Of a stretch of DNA of 64,000 nt, positions 37,111-48,674 are shown piece after piece. Made by a program: the position numbers and the translations under genes. Location of the stretch: the NCBI GenBank assembly GCA_032690845.1, contig CM064426.1:74698403-74762402 (forward strand), given 5' to 3'. Numbering within the stretch: the stretch's first letter is position 1; each line of letters begins with the position of its first letter. This DNA is from Eleusine coracana subsp. coracana (lineage: Eukaryota > Streptophyta > Magnoliopsida > Poales > Poaceae). Under the pieces are notes generated by a model. That model saw only the letters and a list, made by a program, of their open reading frames with translations, had not been told where the DNA came from and made no database searches.

Positions 37111-40100
37111 ATTATTCTTTAAATAGAAAATTATTTGATCTTATGTTATGCCCACATCCTCATTCAAAATCTGCTGTTTCTTGCAAGTACCACCATGGAT
37201 TACTTGTGAGCTCATAAAAAAACTAAGAAAGTTGAAGACTCGTAAGGTGCTTATCTTGTGTGGATTAGATGGTTCTGGACTTACAGTTTGCCTAGAAATC
37301 TAACCAAGATGTTCGAACTCGGCTAGATGTGTTCGTCCACCTTCCATTCCGCTTTGGATCATCATATAAAAAAAAATCTCGTTTTGGATGAACCCTAGTC
37401 CATGGACGGTGATGGCGGTAAGAAAAAGACTTTGATCGCCGGAGCTGCAAAAGTAGATGCGACAAGGCTGAACGATGGTTTACTTACAAATGTCAGAATT
37501 GCTTGAATTAAACTTTGTGATATCAACTATGTAAAAATTTATTTTGTTTGTTCGTCCATAGAGTGTTGATTAGAGATCCCATTCATGTTGATTTGGGAGA
37601 GATGGCATTGTCATAGAGGTCGTTGTGTTGGAATTATGTTTAGAATGTTTTTTATGAAAAAATATTGGTTAATATATGTCGCATGTTGTGAAAGTCTAAT
37701 TTAGAATATTTTATGTGAAAAATGGACTTATCAGATATTTTAGAAAAATACCAGGTCTATAGAATAGGGCAAAGCCTGTTATATCTTCTTTTTTACCTGG
37801 TTAGATTGTTATTTACAAAGTTGGTGGATGTATGCAACAAAAAAAATCATTATGTGTGAGAAGATTAAAATTAAATTGTGAGGTCACATGATCGGATGAA
37901 CATAATTATTATATTTAATTGAAATTTACATTAAAAATAAATAGTCTATATTATCTATTTCGAAGATACCACAACAAAGTGTGAATGCATGATGAAACGT
38001 GAACATATTATAAAATAAAATATGAAGATAGATAATCAGATATTGGCAGTGACATAAAACTATAATTGAAAGAAAATTTTTGAATTTCTTCCACGATGAC
38101 ACTATATTATTAAAGTCTTATTATTACATCAATCATATCGTAAAATGACTAGAAATCTTATTAAACATAAAAGGAAGTAGCAAATACTAAAGTATTATTT
38201 CTTTTATTCATTGAGGTAATGAATAGAAATATTATTAAACAAAGTATTGGCATCTTCTTATTTTTGAAGGTACGGGCTACTCTTATACTGACTCGGATTT
38301 ATGGTCCGTCTATTAAGGACACTCTCTTTCCAGTGGATACAGAACTTGGTGCAATCTTTTTCTTGGCACCTGCCTTGCACCTTTTATCATATTCTTGCTT
38401 GTTTAGACATGTCTTGGCTTTTCCGACTTGTTCAATTTCCCTATTCAATTTCCTTTTCTTGGCAGGGAAGCTGCTTGTGCTTGGTTGGTCAATAATGAAA
38501 ATATCATCATCAGAGCCTTCATCTTCTTGCGTTTTCTTGTTCTTTATCAGATATTCAGATTCCTGTAAAATATGTACTATACTTAGTGAGAGTTTCAAAG
38601 TATATTTATAGAAAATATTGTAAGAGTATTATTTTCGTGATAGGATTCTTGTATGATGTCCTTCGTTCTAGATTGCATTCGGAGTGTAGCAGGCTGCAAC
38701 ATATCTTCTTGTCAAACATTTGAATTTCTTCCTGAAGTAAAATTGTATTTTTATTAGAAATTTTTATAAGAAAAAAAAACAAAGACTCAGTAGCACCTAC
38801 ATGAGTGAAGTCCTCAGTCATTTGATATCCATTCCATGCCAACATGTACTTCAATATATAGATGCCACAAGATCGCCTAGAGGAAAATGTGGCAGAGGTT
38901 TATTTATCAATTAGTGTCAAATGATGTGTATATTTATGTAGCACAAATATTTTAAAAAAAATGACTTGGTGATTTGTAACTATTCTTAATAAATGACTAT
39001 TCTTAATAAATTCTTAATAAAATGACCACCACAGCATATTTGTAACTATTCTTAATAAATTCTACTGCATCTTCATCCTCTTCCGTTATAAGATAATCAT
39101 CATTGAAACCTACAACAGCGTTAAAATAAAAAATATAATATATCTAAAATACCTATTTATAAAAACATGTAAAGTATAAGAAAACATGGTGATTTGTTTT
39201 TGTTTGAGGTCAAACCACGATTTTTCATAGAGTAGTTCCAATTCCTTCCATAGTTGAATATTTTCAATGCAGGCATCTCATCATATATGTCATGACCACC
39301 GGTCTTACAAGGGAGTTATTTTGTTGATAGCATTGTTGAACCACCCATAGCATCGTCTATATTCTTGAAGCAACGAGTATTGCCATTATCTAATCCCCCA
39401 TCATCAATGTCTTCAAATATGTTATGCCCGTCTTCTGTTTGAGACGGCCTTAAAGTATTTCTAAAGGCGGACTTAGGGTATCTACATGGACTATGCTAAT
39501 TTTTTAGATCATCATCAGGACAGAGTGTACTATACACCGGGTCTATTTCTTTCTCTTGAGAACTGGTAGGAAATTTGTTACCCTCTCGTGGAGTTGTACC
39601 GGTTGGAATGGTTCCATCCTATAAAAATAGGATGTGATGAGTACACATAAAACATATATAAATTATCATAAACTGGAGAAAGGGTATGTAGTTCTGACCT
39701 TATAACTGTTTAAATGGGTTTGTGAAAATCCATCTGTAAGCATAGATTTTTTAAAACCCTGTACAATATTATTAATTCAATTCAGTGACATGTAAAACAT
39801 GCAGAAATAAAGTAAAGTTTATGAAGATACCTGGATATCTTTTTTGCATTGCTCCAAATCTTGTTGTAGATCTAAAATAATATTAGGCACATGTGGCATA
39901 CGTGATTTCAAGTCTAAAACATCTTCCTCTATATTGATCATCCTTAAAAGGACCCGTGTTTCGAATTGCATAATCGCTCTCTCTTGTGAGAATCGCAACT
40001 TATTCACTGCTTGGAGTGTCATGGTATTGTCCTATATTTTTTATTACAAAAATAAGGGATTAACAACTCTTCTTATTATCATGAAGATTAAGTGAAACCC

Positions 40101-40509
40101 AGAAGAAGCGACATTACTTACATATGAAGGTGAAAAGGTTTTTTCTACTGGCTGGTCATGGTGAGTTTGCTCCATACGAACATGGGTCTAGGTCTTCTCA
40201 TGTCTTGATTCCTTGAAGATTATCAATAATTAATGAACATCAAAATTTGTTAAATATTTAAACCCCGATGTAAAACTAATCTAGAAAGTGTTTACTTACT
40301 ACTGATATTTTGGAAGATTGTTGCATCTGCGGAGGGCAAACTTTGTCTGCATGTATGGGGCTTGCATTATTTGCATCTTCAGGCTACCTAGTTGCACTAG
40401 GTTCGGGTTGGGGAAGAAACACAAAAACCTTAAGATATGAAAAAGTGAGAGTGAGTAAAACAGTAGATAACTTTCAAATAATATACCATATACATGATAC
40501 GGTACTTAC

Positions 40510-40946
40510 AATGCCTCCATCCAGTCCATCAGCATCGAACGCGTCGAACCTCCGCTGCGAGTTTTGAGCATCCCATCGTGCCATCCGTGGCTTTACACAA
40601 GGGGAGTACTTAACATGATGTTTACTATAGGATTGAACATGCTCCCAAAATCAGAACTACAAAATTCAACAATAATAAGATGATATACATTATTCTTATG
40701 TAATTTCGAGTAATCTAAGTAAATCATGCATGCATGGACATTTTAGTGTACCTGGAGAAGCGCAAGGTTTCCTTGAAGAGTAACTTTATCATGGTCCTGA
40801 AATCTATAGATGCATTCAAGAAGATGGCTCCAGGTGAATTCTCCCCAATTGTAGTTAGCAATTTTATCCACGTCCTCTACCAGCGCTAGGTATATCGGTT
40901 GAATACAAAAATCTGTTGTTGGTGCTAAGAGGCACCCTTTTTCCAA
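40510..40946 (-). pseudogene. Broken transposon-borne gene, two exons seen
   Basis: Minus-strand exon A (40752 to about 40946) reads to NWGEFTWSHLLECIYRFQDH and ends LALLQ at a GT donor. Exon B (40510-40656) contains WEHVQSYSKHHVKYSPCVKP and DAFDADGLDGG, then a GTAAGT donor. In exon B the second codon is an in-frame TGA (40651-40653), so the joined reading frame is interrupted. The pattern resembles uncharacterised proteins carried by grass transposons; I cannot name the family. Further frames at 39819-40022 (coiled coil) and 38299-38598 (acidic and basic blocks) may be later exons. Confidence 0.5.
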
Positions 40947-41993
40947 GCATACTTGTTATATAACTTAATTCCTTCATCCTCGCTTCTGAATCTCATGATA
41001 TTCAAGAAGATTTGCAATCTTGTCTCCCATCCAAATGAGTAAACCAATCAAACTCTGTATAAAACATAAATTAGACAATCTATTTATTAATAATAATTTA
41101 TTATGGTCATATTTAATAGGAACATGATCTATATGACTTTCATGCTTAATAACATTCATTTTCCTCATAAATAGATCCGATACCACAAGCTGAGTAATCC
41201 ATATACAAATGAGTAACCATGGATTCTACGACCACAAGTTTAGTAATCTACATACAAATTATTGACTCAACAATATAAACTCAGTAAATAATCACATCAT
41301 ATAAACTCAGTAAATAATCACATCAGTTTCAATCGACGGCTTGCCTACCCTGGTCAGACTTGACATAAGCATTATAGTTCTATAAGACAATAATTTAAGT
41401 AATCTAGATAAATATAAGTAATTCAACATGTGTGATTCGTAATGCCCACTTGTCATTCCTGATCCGACACAATACGATTGTATAGTCTAATATCACAATA
41501 TGCAAGACTAGAATCCCTAATAAACTAGATATGGAAAATACGTACAATCGAGTAATCAAGTAGAAAACCTAGTAAAGATTCACATTTCAATTACCTGCTC
41601 AACAGAAATTCTTCAATCCCACCCCAAACTTCAATCGTGTAGTTACTGGTTTGACTACTCCGTCCCACCACCCGATCTAGTGTCTTCTCACTTCTCACGC
41701 ATCTGTTTGTGATGTACGATATGGTGTTCACGGCGGTACATGAAGAACAGAGAGAAATACACGGCGGCGGCACTTGAAGAACAAAGAGAAATACACGACG
41801 GCAGTGCACGAGGGTTATGTATAATGTTAATAGAAAACATAAAGTTATTTAGTTACTATATTATTACTCACCTGCCATTAGTTATGATAATTTTTATTTC
41901 GTACCTTGCCCCTTTAAATTAACGGTGTAGATCTTAATAGCTCTTGATACCTTTAGGTACCTTGCAATCACCAAAAAAGATCCCTATGATATA

Positions 41994-42549
41994 AGCATCA
42001 AGTTTTCTCTTGATCGTATACCACAATCCCTGCAATTCCAGATGCGCCTTTAAAACTGTTTTTGTATGTACCCCACACTAACGTACATCCTGGCTGTTCC
42101 CTTTTCAGTGCACAAAAGGTTAATTGTTTGTACGAATAGTCTCCAAACTTTTCAAGTATGTCATGTCACTTGGATCTTAGAATAACTAATTTGCAGTTTC
42201 ATGACCATAGTTTTTTTAATCATGTTTTCTAGTTTTCAGTTGATTGAAAGCTTTCAATCAATGGTTTGTTACTTTGAGTTTTATTTTTTTTATAGGATTA
42301 TTTGTATAATAATTATAACCCATTGAATCTAGATCTAATGGCTCAAAGTGATGATTGAAAGTTATCCAAACTTTTAGTCAGCTGAAAATTAGCAACTTCT
42401 TTTTTTAATTTGTTTACTCAATGTCCGAAGCTCTCTAAATAGTAAACAGTGTTGCCTTAGTTCTTTCCGGCGAAATTTGCTCTACGCAAAGGTGGAATTT
42501 GCTAGGAGACACAACTCCTTTATGTCTTTGTTAATGGATACTCTGGGTT
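41994..42549. other. Spacer, nothing recognised
   Basis: AT-rich sequence between two mobile elements. Only short open frames. Confidence 0.35.
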
Positions 42550-43570
42550 TTTGGTAATTTGTTATAGGACACCGCCTCTAGTAAAATATGAATAAATGGG
42601 CAAGAGGAGAGAGAGAGAGAGAGAATTTTAGTTAGGAAAAATAATCTTTTTGTTTTTTTATGAAAGAAAATTAAGATCTGATATTTATATGAAATATATA
42701 TTTTGCAAGATATATATTTTTCACAATAAAGTTATTTTTCAAAATATATATAATTTTTAACAAAGGCATTTTAAATTCATATAGTGCATATAAATAAATC
42801 TAGACTTATATTTCAAATATATATAAAATAAGTAATACATAATTTTTGCATGATATAATTTTTCACAATAAAGGTCTATTTCAAACTATACATTTTTTCA
42901 AAATATTCAAATATATATATAATTTTGTAATAAAAGTCTTATTTTCTTCATATATTGCATATAAATAAACCTAGACTTATATTTAAAATATATAAAAACA
43001 AATAATATATCTCTATAACTTATTAATTGAGGTGAGGTCGTCTAGACCACTTTTTCGTGTCCAGATATGACCGTAACGTTATCGTATTTAGTTTGTATCC
43101 TACAATGATTTATCAATCAATTTGAGTTGTTTTTAAACCATTTTTTAATCCTTTGTTGAATTGGATTTCAATTTCAATTTGATATTTCATACTAATAATA
43201 ATTAACCATTTTCTAATCCTTTATTGAATTGGACTTCGATTTCAATTTGACATTTCATACTAATAACAATTAATTATCTATTAACATCATATTTTGGATG
43301 GAAACTAATAACAAAAATTCTGATAATAACCTTTTATAGTTAAAAAAATATTCTAACCATAAATTTTTTTAGCAAAGACCTGTGTCAACGCACGAGTATT
43401 TTGCTAGTATATATATATTGCAAGATATATATTTTCAAAAAAGGTTCTTATTTAATATATAATTGCACAAAAAACAAAGAAGGGCATTTTTGTCAACTAA
43501 ATTTTCTCTCTCTCCTCCTAATCAATAAATCTTTTATTAAAGGCAGTGTCTTATAGAAAATTACTCCAAA
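42550..43570. mobile_element. About 1-kb inverted-repeat element holding a Helitron
   Basis: The left arm has GGTAATTTGTTATAGGACAC, a GAGAGA tract and GAATTTTAGTT. The right arm, reverse-complemented, has GAGTAATTTTCTATAAGACAC, a GAGAGAGA tract and AAATTTAGTT. The arms are about 85 bp each. Exact ends and a target duplication could not be fixed. The interior is very AT-rich with a doubled segment (CATATAAATAAA.CTAGACTT) and is split by the Helitron at 43010-43407. Confidence 0.6.
43010..43407 (+). mobile_element. Non-autonomous Helitron, 398 bp, sister of 30775-31179
   Basis: It starts TCTCTATAACTTATTAATTG after A and ends GTATTTTGCTAG before T, with the 3' hairpin arm TGTG-TCAACG-CACG. The interior aligns with the first Helitron over most of its length (GTCGTCTAGA.CAC, CATATTTTGGATGGAAACTA, TTCTAACCATAA). 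This copy has an extra internal doubling of a TTTCAATTTGA.ATTTCATACT segment. Confidence 0.85.
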
Positions 43571-44602
43571 CTTGATCAATAAATTTATGATGAAAAAATG
43601 ATCAATAAATTTAATTGACTTAATGCAAATAAGATGTAAAGTATCATTTTTTCATTCTTGATATCAAACTCATTAATTTAACATTCAGCAAATGACTGGG
43701 GTATAGAGATACAAGTAAAGGGGAGAAATGAAGATACACGGATTTCCATTAAAGAGGTAGCTAGATTGCACAGTGAAAAAAAGCACATATGTCCAAATAC
43801 ATAGTGGTCGTTTTTGGTATGAGGACATGCATTGAATGTTTTACTCATTGTTCCATTATCTATTTGTAGTATATATTTTGATTAGTTTTAGAGTGAGTCA
43901 TTGTTCCATTGTTCTATATATATCACGATAGCACAATCGTGCCCAGTTACTAGTATAGGATAATGATGCTCATATTGCCATACCACTGGTTGGTTACTCA
44001 TACCTTTGTAAACATTCAATTTTTTTTTTTTTTTGAGATCCTAGGTTAGCTGAAAGTTGAACTAACCAACGATATAAAAAATAGAAGAGAGTTCTAATTT
44101 TGTATTTGATCTGGAGCGGCACACTTCAGGATAAGTTTGAGAACGGTCCATGCACTTTATTTGGAGAATAGTGATCATTTGAATGGCACACCTCCAAATT
44201 ATTTGAACGACATAAAAAAAAACAGAAGAGAGTACCTCAGTTTTGTTCATGGACAATGCACGAAACAATCACTGCTCTGCTCGAGAACAAACGACATCAT
44301 ACAATCGTCAACACTAAGCAGAGCGACTTAATCATATCTGACGTACGAATCAGGGTTGTTTTTCTCTCCCAAATCATTTGTATTTGAGGGCTCTTCGTAA
44401 TTACTCTCCACGACCATATATATAAGCAAGCTTTGCTTTACAAAGTATATCAACTGGATCATTTCATCGGATCCTAACGCAACACAACTCAAGAACAAAG
44501 AACTACCTCTCTCAGTTTACCAATTGCTAACAAGAAATACTAAACCGGGGCAGAGTTAGAAAGAAGCAACAGGGTTGTCAAATCCACGTCATCGGTCACA
44601 GC
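43571..44602. other. Spacer and 3' flank of the coiled-coil gene
   Basis: Two related segments near 44050-44120 and 44195-44240 share AACGA.ATAAAAAA.A.AGAAGAGAGT, a short local duplication. No gene seen. The last 150 bp should be the 3' untranslated region of the minus-strand gene. Confidence 0.4.
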
Positions 44603-45031
44603 TTAGAAGAAGCGCCACTTGCTGGTGGCGTTGTTGAGCGCCTGAATCCTGTCCTCGAGCTGGCGCACGCGCGCGTCGCGGTCCTCCTGCGCGTCCAGCG
44701 CTCGCCGGAGCGCTTCCACCCGCGCGTCGCACCCCTCCGCGGCGGCGCGCAGCTCCGCCTCGGCCTCCTCCGCGCGCCGCTCCGCCTCGCCCCGCCGCGC
44801 CTCCGTCGCGTCCCGCGCGGCCGCCGCCTCGGCCAGCGCGCGCTCCAGCGCCCGTACCTCCTCCGCCAGGTTCCGCTCCTCCTCCTTCTCCGACGCCGCG
44901 GCCGCCCACCCGGCCAGCAGCCGCCGGTGCAGCGCCGCCACCCGGCCTTCCTCGTCCATGTCCATCTCGTCGGCGGCGGAGCCGTCGCCGCGGAGGACGG
45001 CCAGCGCCGACGACCAGCACGACGACAGCAT
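44603..45031 (-). CDS. Small intronless coiled-coil protein, function unknown
   Basis: A single GC-rich minus-strand frame of 142 residues from the ATG at 45031. A longer reading from 45109 is possible but begins in AT-rich leader-like sequence. Residues about 30-140 are almost entirely Ala, Glu and Arg, with leucines in heptad spacing (LAEEVRALERALAEAAAARD, then EAELRAAAEG and VRQLEDRIQALN). This predicts one long helix and dimerisation through a coiled coil. It ends TSKWRFF. No signal peptide, membrane segment or catalytic motif is visible. The strong codon-position GC and the abrupt composition change against its AT-rich neighbours support a real grass gene. I do not recognise the family. 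Confidence 0.65.
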   Translation of the reverse strand: MLSSCWSSALAVLRGDGSAADEMDMDEEGRVAALHRRLLAGWAAAASEKEEERNLAEEVRALERALAEAAAARDATEARRGEAERRAEEAEAELRAAAEGCDARVEALRRALDAQEDRDARVRQLEDRIQALNNATSKWRFF

Positions 45032-45689
45032 GATCGATGATGATCTTGGTGTTCTTGAACCCGCCGGGCGTGGTAGATAGAACAGAAGATTGTTAGGCGG
45101 CCATTGCATTGTTTGTATATGATGGTGAGGCGCCCCGCCCGGTGTGAATCCTAGTATGGAACAGACTCATGTATTCTAGCAGGAATAGTACACGAGCTAC
45201 AAACACAAGTTTACCGGCCGTGCAAACGTGACACGAACGGATTCCAATTGAGCTGGCTAATGATTGCGCCGCCGTGCGCACGCTCCGTGGGCTTCCGGCT
45301 TCTTCAGCGTACGGAACTTCGCGCGTCGGGCCCACGCCATGGTCCGCGTGCGACGTTCTATGTGTTTTTGGCATCGCCTGTCCCCTCTATTTTCTTTTTT
45401 TAGATAATGAGAAAAAATTGTACCCGGTCTTTATCTTTTTTTAAAAAAGATTACAGCCGCTCATTACAATATTACAGCACATCCGTCTGCATTTCACCCA
45501 AGTATAAGAGAAAATACATCACATAGTTTAGATGACAAGATACATCATATAGTAATCCTATTTATAAATCTTTATCATAGTGTGCGAAAATCTGCATTGC
45601 CATCTATTCTAGATGCCTCTTTTATTACTTCCTTGGCTTCATCCTTCTTCTTTAGTTGTGTCTAAAAAGGCAATATCATACCTGCAACT
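45032..45689. other. 5' flank of the coiled-coil gene
   Basis: The first 340 bp are moderately GC-rich and should contain the minus-strand promoter; a CATATACAAA word near 45112 could be its TATA box. The rest is AT-rich with nothing recognised. Confidence 0.4.
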
Positions 45690-46130
45690 AAGTTTTTATA
45701 AGATATTTATCAAAAACAATATCATTTCGACTTAGCCAGATCGCCCTACAGAACGCTGAAGCACCAACTAAATATTGTCTTTTAAGGTTAGATCCCACTC
45801 CATGTAGCCAATTACCACATGTGAGTAATGCTATGAGATGAAGATAAACAAAAAGTAGACAACACACCAAAGTGAACTAGCAAAATGAAATTCAAAGAAC
45901 AAGTGTTTAATGGTTTTGTTATGACCACAAAAACAACATCTTTGGCACTCATTATAATTTCTTCTTGCAAGGTTATATCTTTAGTCAAAACTACTCCTTA
46001 ATTAAATACCACATGATAACCTTTATCTTAAGGGGCATCTTCAAATCCCAAATAACCTTATGTTGTATAATATTACCATTATTTAGGAGGGCACTATACA
46101 TGAATTGGACCAAAATCTTACCAGTGGTAG
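45690..46130 (-). pseudogene. LINE-type fragment (reverse-transcriptase zinc-binding region)
   Basis: On the minus strand broken frames read VIWDLKMPLKIKVIMWYL near 46000-46070 and AFCRAIWLSRNDIVFDK near 45700-45750. Both phrases are typical of the zf-RVT region at the C-terminus of grass LINE-like polyproteins. Several stops and frame changes separate them. This is a truncated relic without activity. Confidence 0.65.
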
Positions 46131-46269
46131 TAAGGTTCCATCTAAAGATATCATTATTAGCATTCAATGTAATATGGGCAATACAAAATCTTTCATCTCA
46201 ATATATGGTTATATACATCAATCTTTGTGTACCAGAAATTTGCAGCCATACTGATATTGACTCTGCAAT

Positions 46270-46640
46270 GTTTTCATCCATCTTTCTGGAGTGCTTTGGT
46301 TGGAGTGCGGATATATTATCATTTTCATTTGTTTTTGCAACTAAAAAATAATTGCACGCACCACAGTGTCTCAGTGCCGCAATGCAGTGGCGTGAACCTC
46401 ACTTGGACTTACCAGGCGAGATCAACAGATTTCGTCGTCTTCTGTGAAAAGAAAGCGGAGAGCCATCTCGAAGATTCGTAGAATAACAGAATTTCGTAGG
46501 AAAGCACTCCACCATGACGACACAGGCAGCCAAGCAACAGCACTCGCGTCCTGCCGTTGCAATTTTGTCGCGCCATGGGAGAACTCCATGAGCGTACCTT
46601 GGCAGGCGCGGCGCGAGGAGGCTGCGCGTGGTTTTTCAGA
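46270..46640 (+). pseudogene. Duplicated, truncated 5' end of the first UGT gene
   Basis: 46290-46590 aligns with 46850-47170, the region just upstream of the intact UGT at 47160. Shared words in order include CATTTGTTTTTGCA, GTGTC.CAGTGCCGCAA, GTGGCGTGAAC, CAGGCGAG.TCAACA and TTTCGTCGTCTTCTGTG. It ends in a CGCGCCATGG start context. After this ATG only about 20 codons of weak similarity remain before the sequence turns unrelated. The offset between copies is about 554 bp at its start. It is a promoter-plus-start relic and not a gene. Confidence 0.7.
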
Positions 46641-47159
46641 ATGAAGAATGAATGGGTTGGGACTTGGGAGCCAAAAAAGGTACTTTCTTCTGATTCTCTG
46701 AAGTGATCGTGTATGTCATGATTGTAAGAAAATATCAAATTCATTCTTGGCTGGAATCGTGGTAGTAGGTGTTTTTAACCATGGATGGAATCGTGGTAGG
46801 AAGTTATTTAAGCCTCATTCATCTCAATGGACTCCGTCTAGCTGGAATGCATTTGTTAGCGTGCGGATACATTGTCATGCATTTGTTTTTGCAGCTAAAA
46901 TAATTGCATCCATCTCACTGTGTCAGTGCCGCAAGCGGTGGCGTGAACGTCGTCACTTGGACTCACCAGGCGAGCTCAACAAACTTTGTCGTCTTCTGTG
47001 TGGCAAGGATACAAAGGTTGCCCACGAATCGCCGAGAGCCATCTCCAGTATTCCTAGAAGAACGTATAACAACACAACTACGTAGCCAAGCGCTCCATAT
47101 CACGCATTCACGCTTCTGCGAGCAGCCAGCCAAGCAGGACCCGCAGCTTGGATCGCGCC

Positions 47160-48674
47160 ATGGCTGAACTCTGTGAGTATGCGCCGGATCGCACGGCGAG
47201 CAGGCCGCGCGTGCTGCTCCTGTGCAGCCCGTGCATGGGCCACCTGATCCCCTTCACGGAGCTCGCGCGCCGCCTCGCGGCCCACCACGGCCTCGCCGAG
47301 ACGCTCCTCTTCGCGTACGCCACGTGGCCGCCCACGGAGGAGTACCTCGCCCTGGCCGCCTCCGTCCCCGACGGCGTCGACCTCGTCGCCCTGCCCGCCG
47401 CTCCGCCGCCTCCCGAAGCTCTCCCTCCTCACATCGCGCACGTGCGCGACCGCGTCACGCACGCCGTCCGCGCCAGCATCCCGCGCGTCCGCCACGTGGC
47501 GCGCGCCCTGTCGCCGCTCGCCGCGATCGTGGTGGACATGGTCGCCGCGGCTCCGGCGCGCGGCGTCGCGGCCGAGCTGGGCGTGCCGCTCTACATGTTC
47601 TTCACCTCCCCGTGGATGACGCTGTCCTTGCTCATGCACCTGCCCGAGCTGGACGCCGCGACGCGCGCATCCGGGGAGGAGTTCCGGGACGCCGCGGACC
47701 CGATCCGGCTGCCCGGGTGCGTGCCGGTCCACGCGCACGACCTGCCGTCGTCGATGCGCGTGGACCGGAGCAGCGACATGTACGCTGGGTTCCTGGCCAT
47801 GGCGAGGGAGGTCACGGGAGTCGACGGGATCCTCGTGAACACCTTCACCGAGCTCGAGCCCGCCGTTTGTGATGATGACGGCATGATTATCGCCGACGGC
47901 GTCACAAAGTTGCCGGTGATCCACCCGGTCGGGCCACTGGTGTGGACCCGACCGGTATTAGGCGGCGGCAAGGACGACCGGGGTGGTCATGAGTGCCTGA
48001 TGAGATGGTTGGATCAGCAGCCTCGTGGATCAGTCGTGTACGTCTCGTTCGGCAGCGGCGGCACGCTCACGTTGCAGCAGACCGCTGAGCTGGCGCTCGG
48101 GCTGGAGCTCGCTCAGTGCAGCTTCCTGTGGGCTGTCAAGAGGCCGCATCAAAGCTCCACGACGGGAGCGTTCTTCGGAACTCGACAAGGTGATGACGAG
48201 GAAACAGCTGCATTATTGGACTTTTTGCCCGAGGGGTTCATCGACAGGACCAAAGATAATGTGGGGCTCGTGATCACCTCGGCGTGGGCGCCGCAGACGG
48301 CCATACTCGAGCACGCTTCCGTCGGGTGCTTTGTCACGCATTGCGGGTGGAACTCTATTTTGGAGAGTGTCATGAACGGCGTGCCTATGGTTGCCTGGCC
48401 GCTTTACGCCGAGCAGAACATGAACGCTGCAATGCTGGAGGTACAACTGAGAGTGGCGGTCCGGGTTAAGGTTGGAGCAGACCACTTTGTGACCAAAGAC
48501 GAAGTTGCGGCTGCAATCAAACGTGTGATGGAAGGGGACGAAGCCGAGAGAATGAGGAAGAGGGTAAGTGAACTTAGGGAGAGATCAGTGCATGCCTTGA
48601 GCAAGAATGGTAGTTCAACTCAAGCACTAGCGCAAACTGCAAATAAATGGAAATGCTTTGCTGGTGGGAGATGA
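47160..48674 (+). CDS. UDP-glycosyltransferase, UGT72-like (first of cluster)
   Basis: Intronless, 504 residues from the ATG at 47160 (context GCGCCATGG; an upstream in-frame TTG is not a likely start). The N-terminal acceptor half has RVLLLCSPCMGHLIPFTELA with catalytic His28, and the Asp relay is likely in IVVDMVAAAP. The C-terminal donor half has the 44-residue PSPG box at about 376-419. It starts WAPQTAIL, contains THCGWNS and ends AEQ. The final Gln usually favours UDP-glucose. GT1 enzymes of this kind add sugar to small phenolics and related metabolites in the cytosol. The MGHLIP and WPLYAEQ pattern is UGT72-like (hydroquinone or phenylpropanoid type), but the acceptor cannot be read from sequence. 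It is longer and more diverged than the two relatives at 51.8 and 54.6 kb. All key residues are intact. Confidence 0.95.
   Translation: MAELCEYAPDRTASRPRVLLLCSPCMGHLIPFTELARRLAAHHGLAETLLFAYATWPPTEEYLALAASVPDGVDLVALPAAPPPPEALPPHIAHVRDRVTHAVRASIPRVRHVARALSPLAAIVVDMVAAAPARGVAAELGVPLYMFFTSPWMTLSLLMHLPELDAATRASGEEFRDAADPIRLPGCVPVHAHDLPSSMRVDRSSDMYAGFLAMAREVTGVDGILVNTFTELEPAVCDDDGMIIADGVTKLPVIHPVGPLVWTRPVLGGGKDDRGGHECLMRWLDQQPRGSVVYVSFGSGGTLTLQQTAELALGLELAQCSFLWAVKRPHQSSTTGAFFGTRQGDDEETAALLDFLPEGFIDRTKDNVGLVITSAWAPQTAILEHASVGCFVTHCGWNSILESVMNGVPMVAWPLYAEQNMNAAMLEVQLRVAVRVKVGADHFVTKDEVAAAIKRVMEGDEAERMRKRVSELRERSVHALSKNGSSTQALAQTANKWKCFAGGR

Larger units (their letters stand above)
36528..41984 (-). 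mobile_element. 5.46-kb Mutator-like element with perfect 9-bp target duplication
   Basis: TATGATATA flanks the element at 36519-36527 and 41985-41993. The terminal inverted repeats are GAGATCTTTTTCGGTGGTTG on the left and GGGATCTTTTTTGGTGATTG (reverse complement) on the right. A 9-bp duplication and G-starting ends fit the Mutator superfamily. Near the left end is a two-copy tandem repeat (period about 181 bp). Coding-like, exon-sized frames lie on the minus strand between about 41.8 and 38.2 kb, including coiled-coil and basic KKRK-type segments. I do not see a recognisable MULE transposase, so it may be non-autonomous or carry a decayed gene. Two shorter relatives are in this window (13387-14220, 20518-21286). 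Confidence 0.82.

Noticed and set aside
47222..47872. 216-codon + strand frame inside the first UGT
   Set aside because: Shifted frame of the same GC-rich gene; composition is Arg/Pro-rich noise.
47100..47924. 274-codon minus-strand open frame over the first UGT
   Set aside because: It is the antisense shadow of the GC-rich UGT coding sequence, with Arg/His/Gly-rich composition and no motif.
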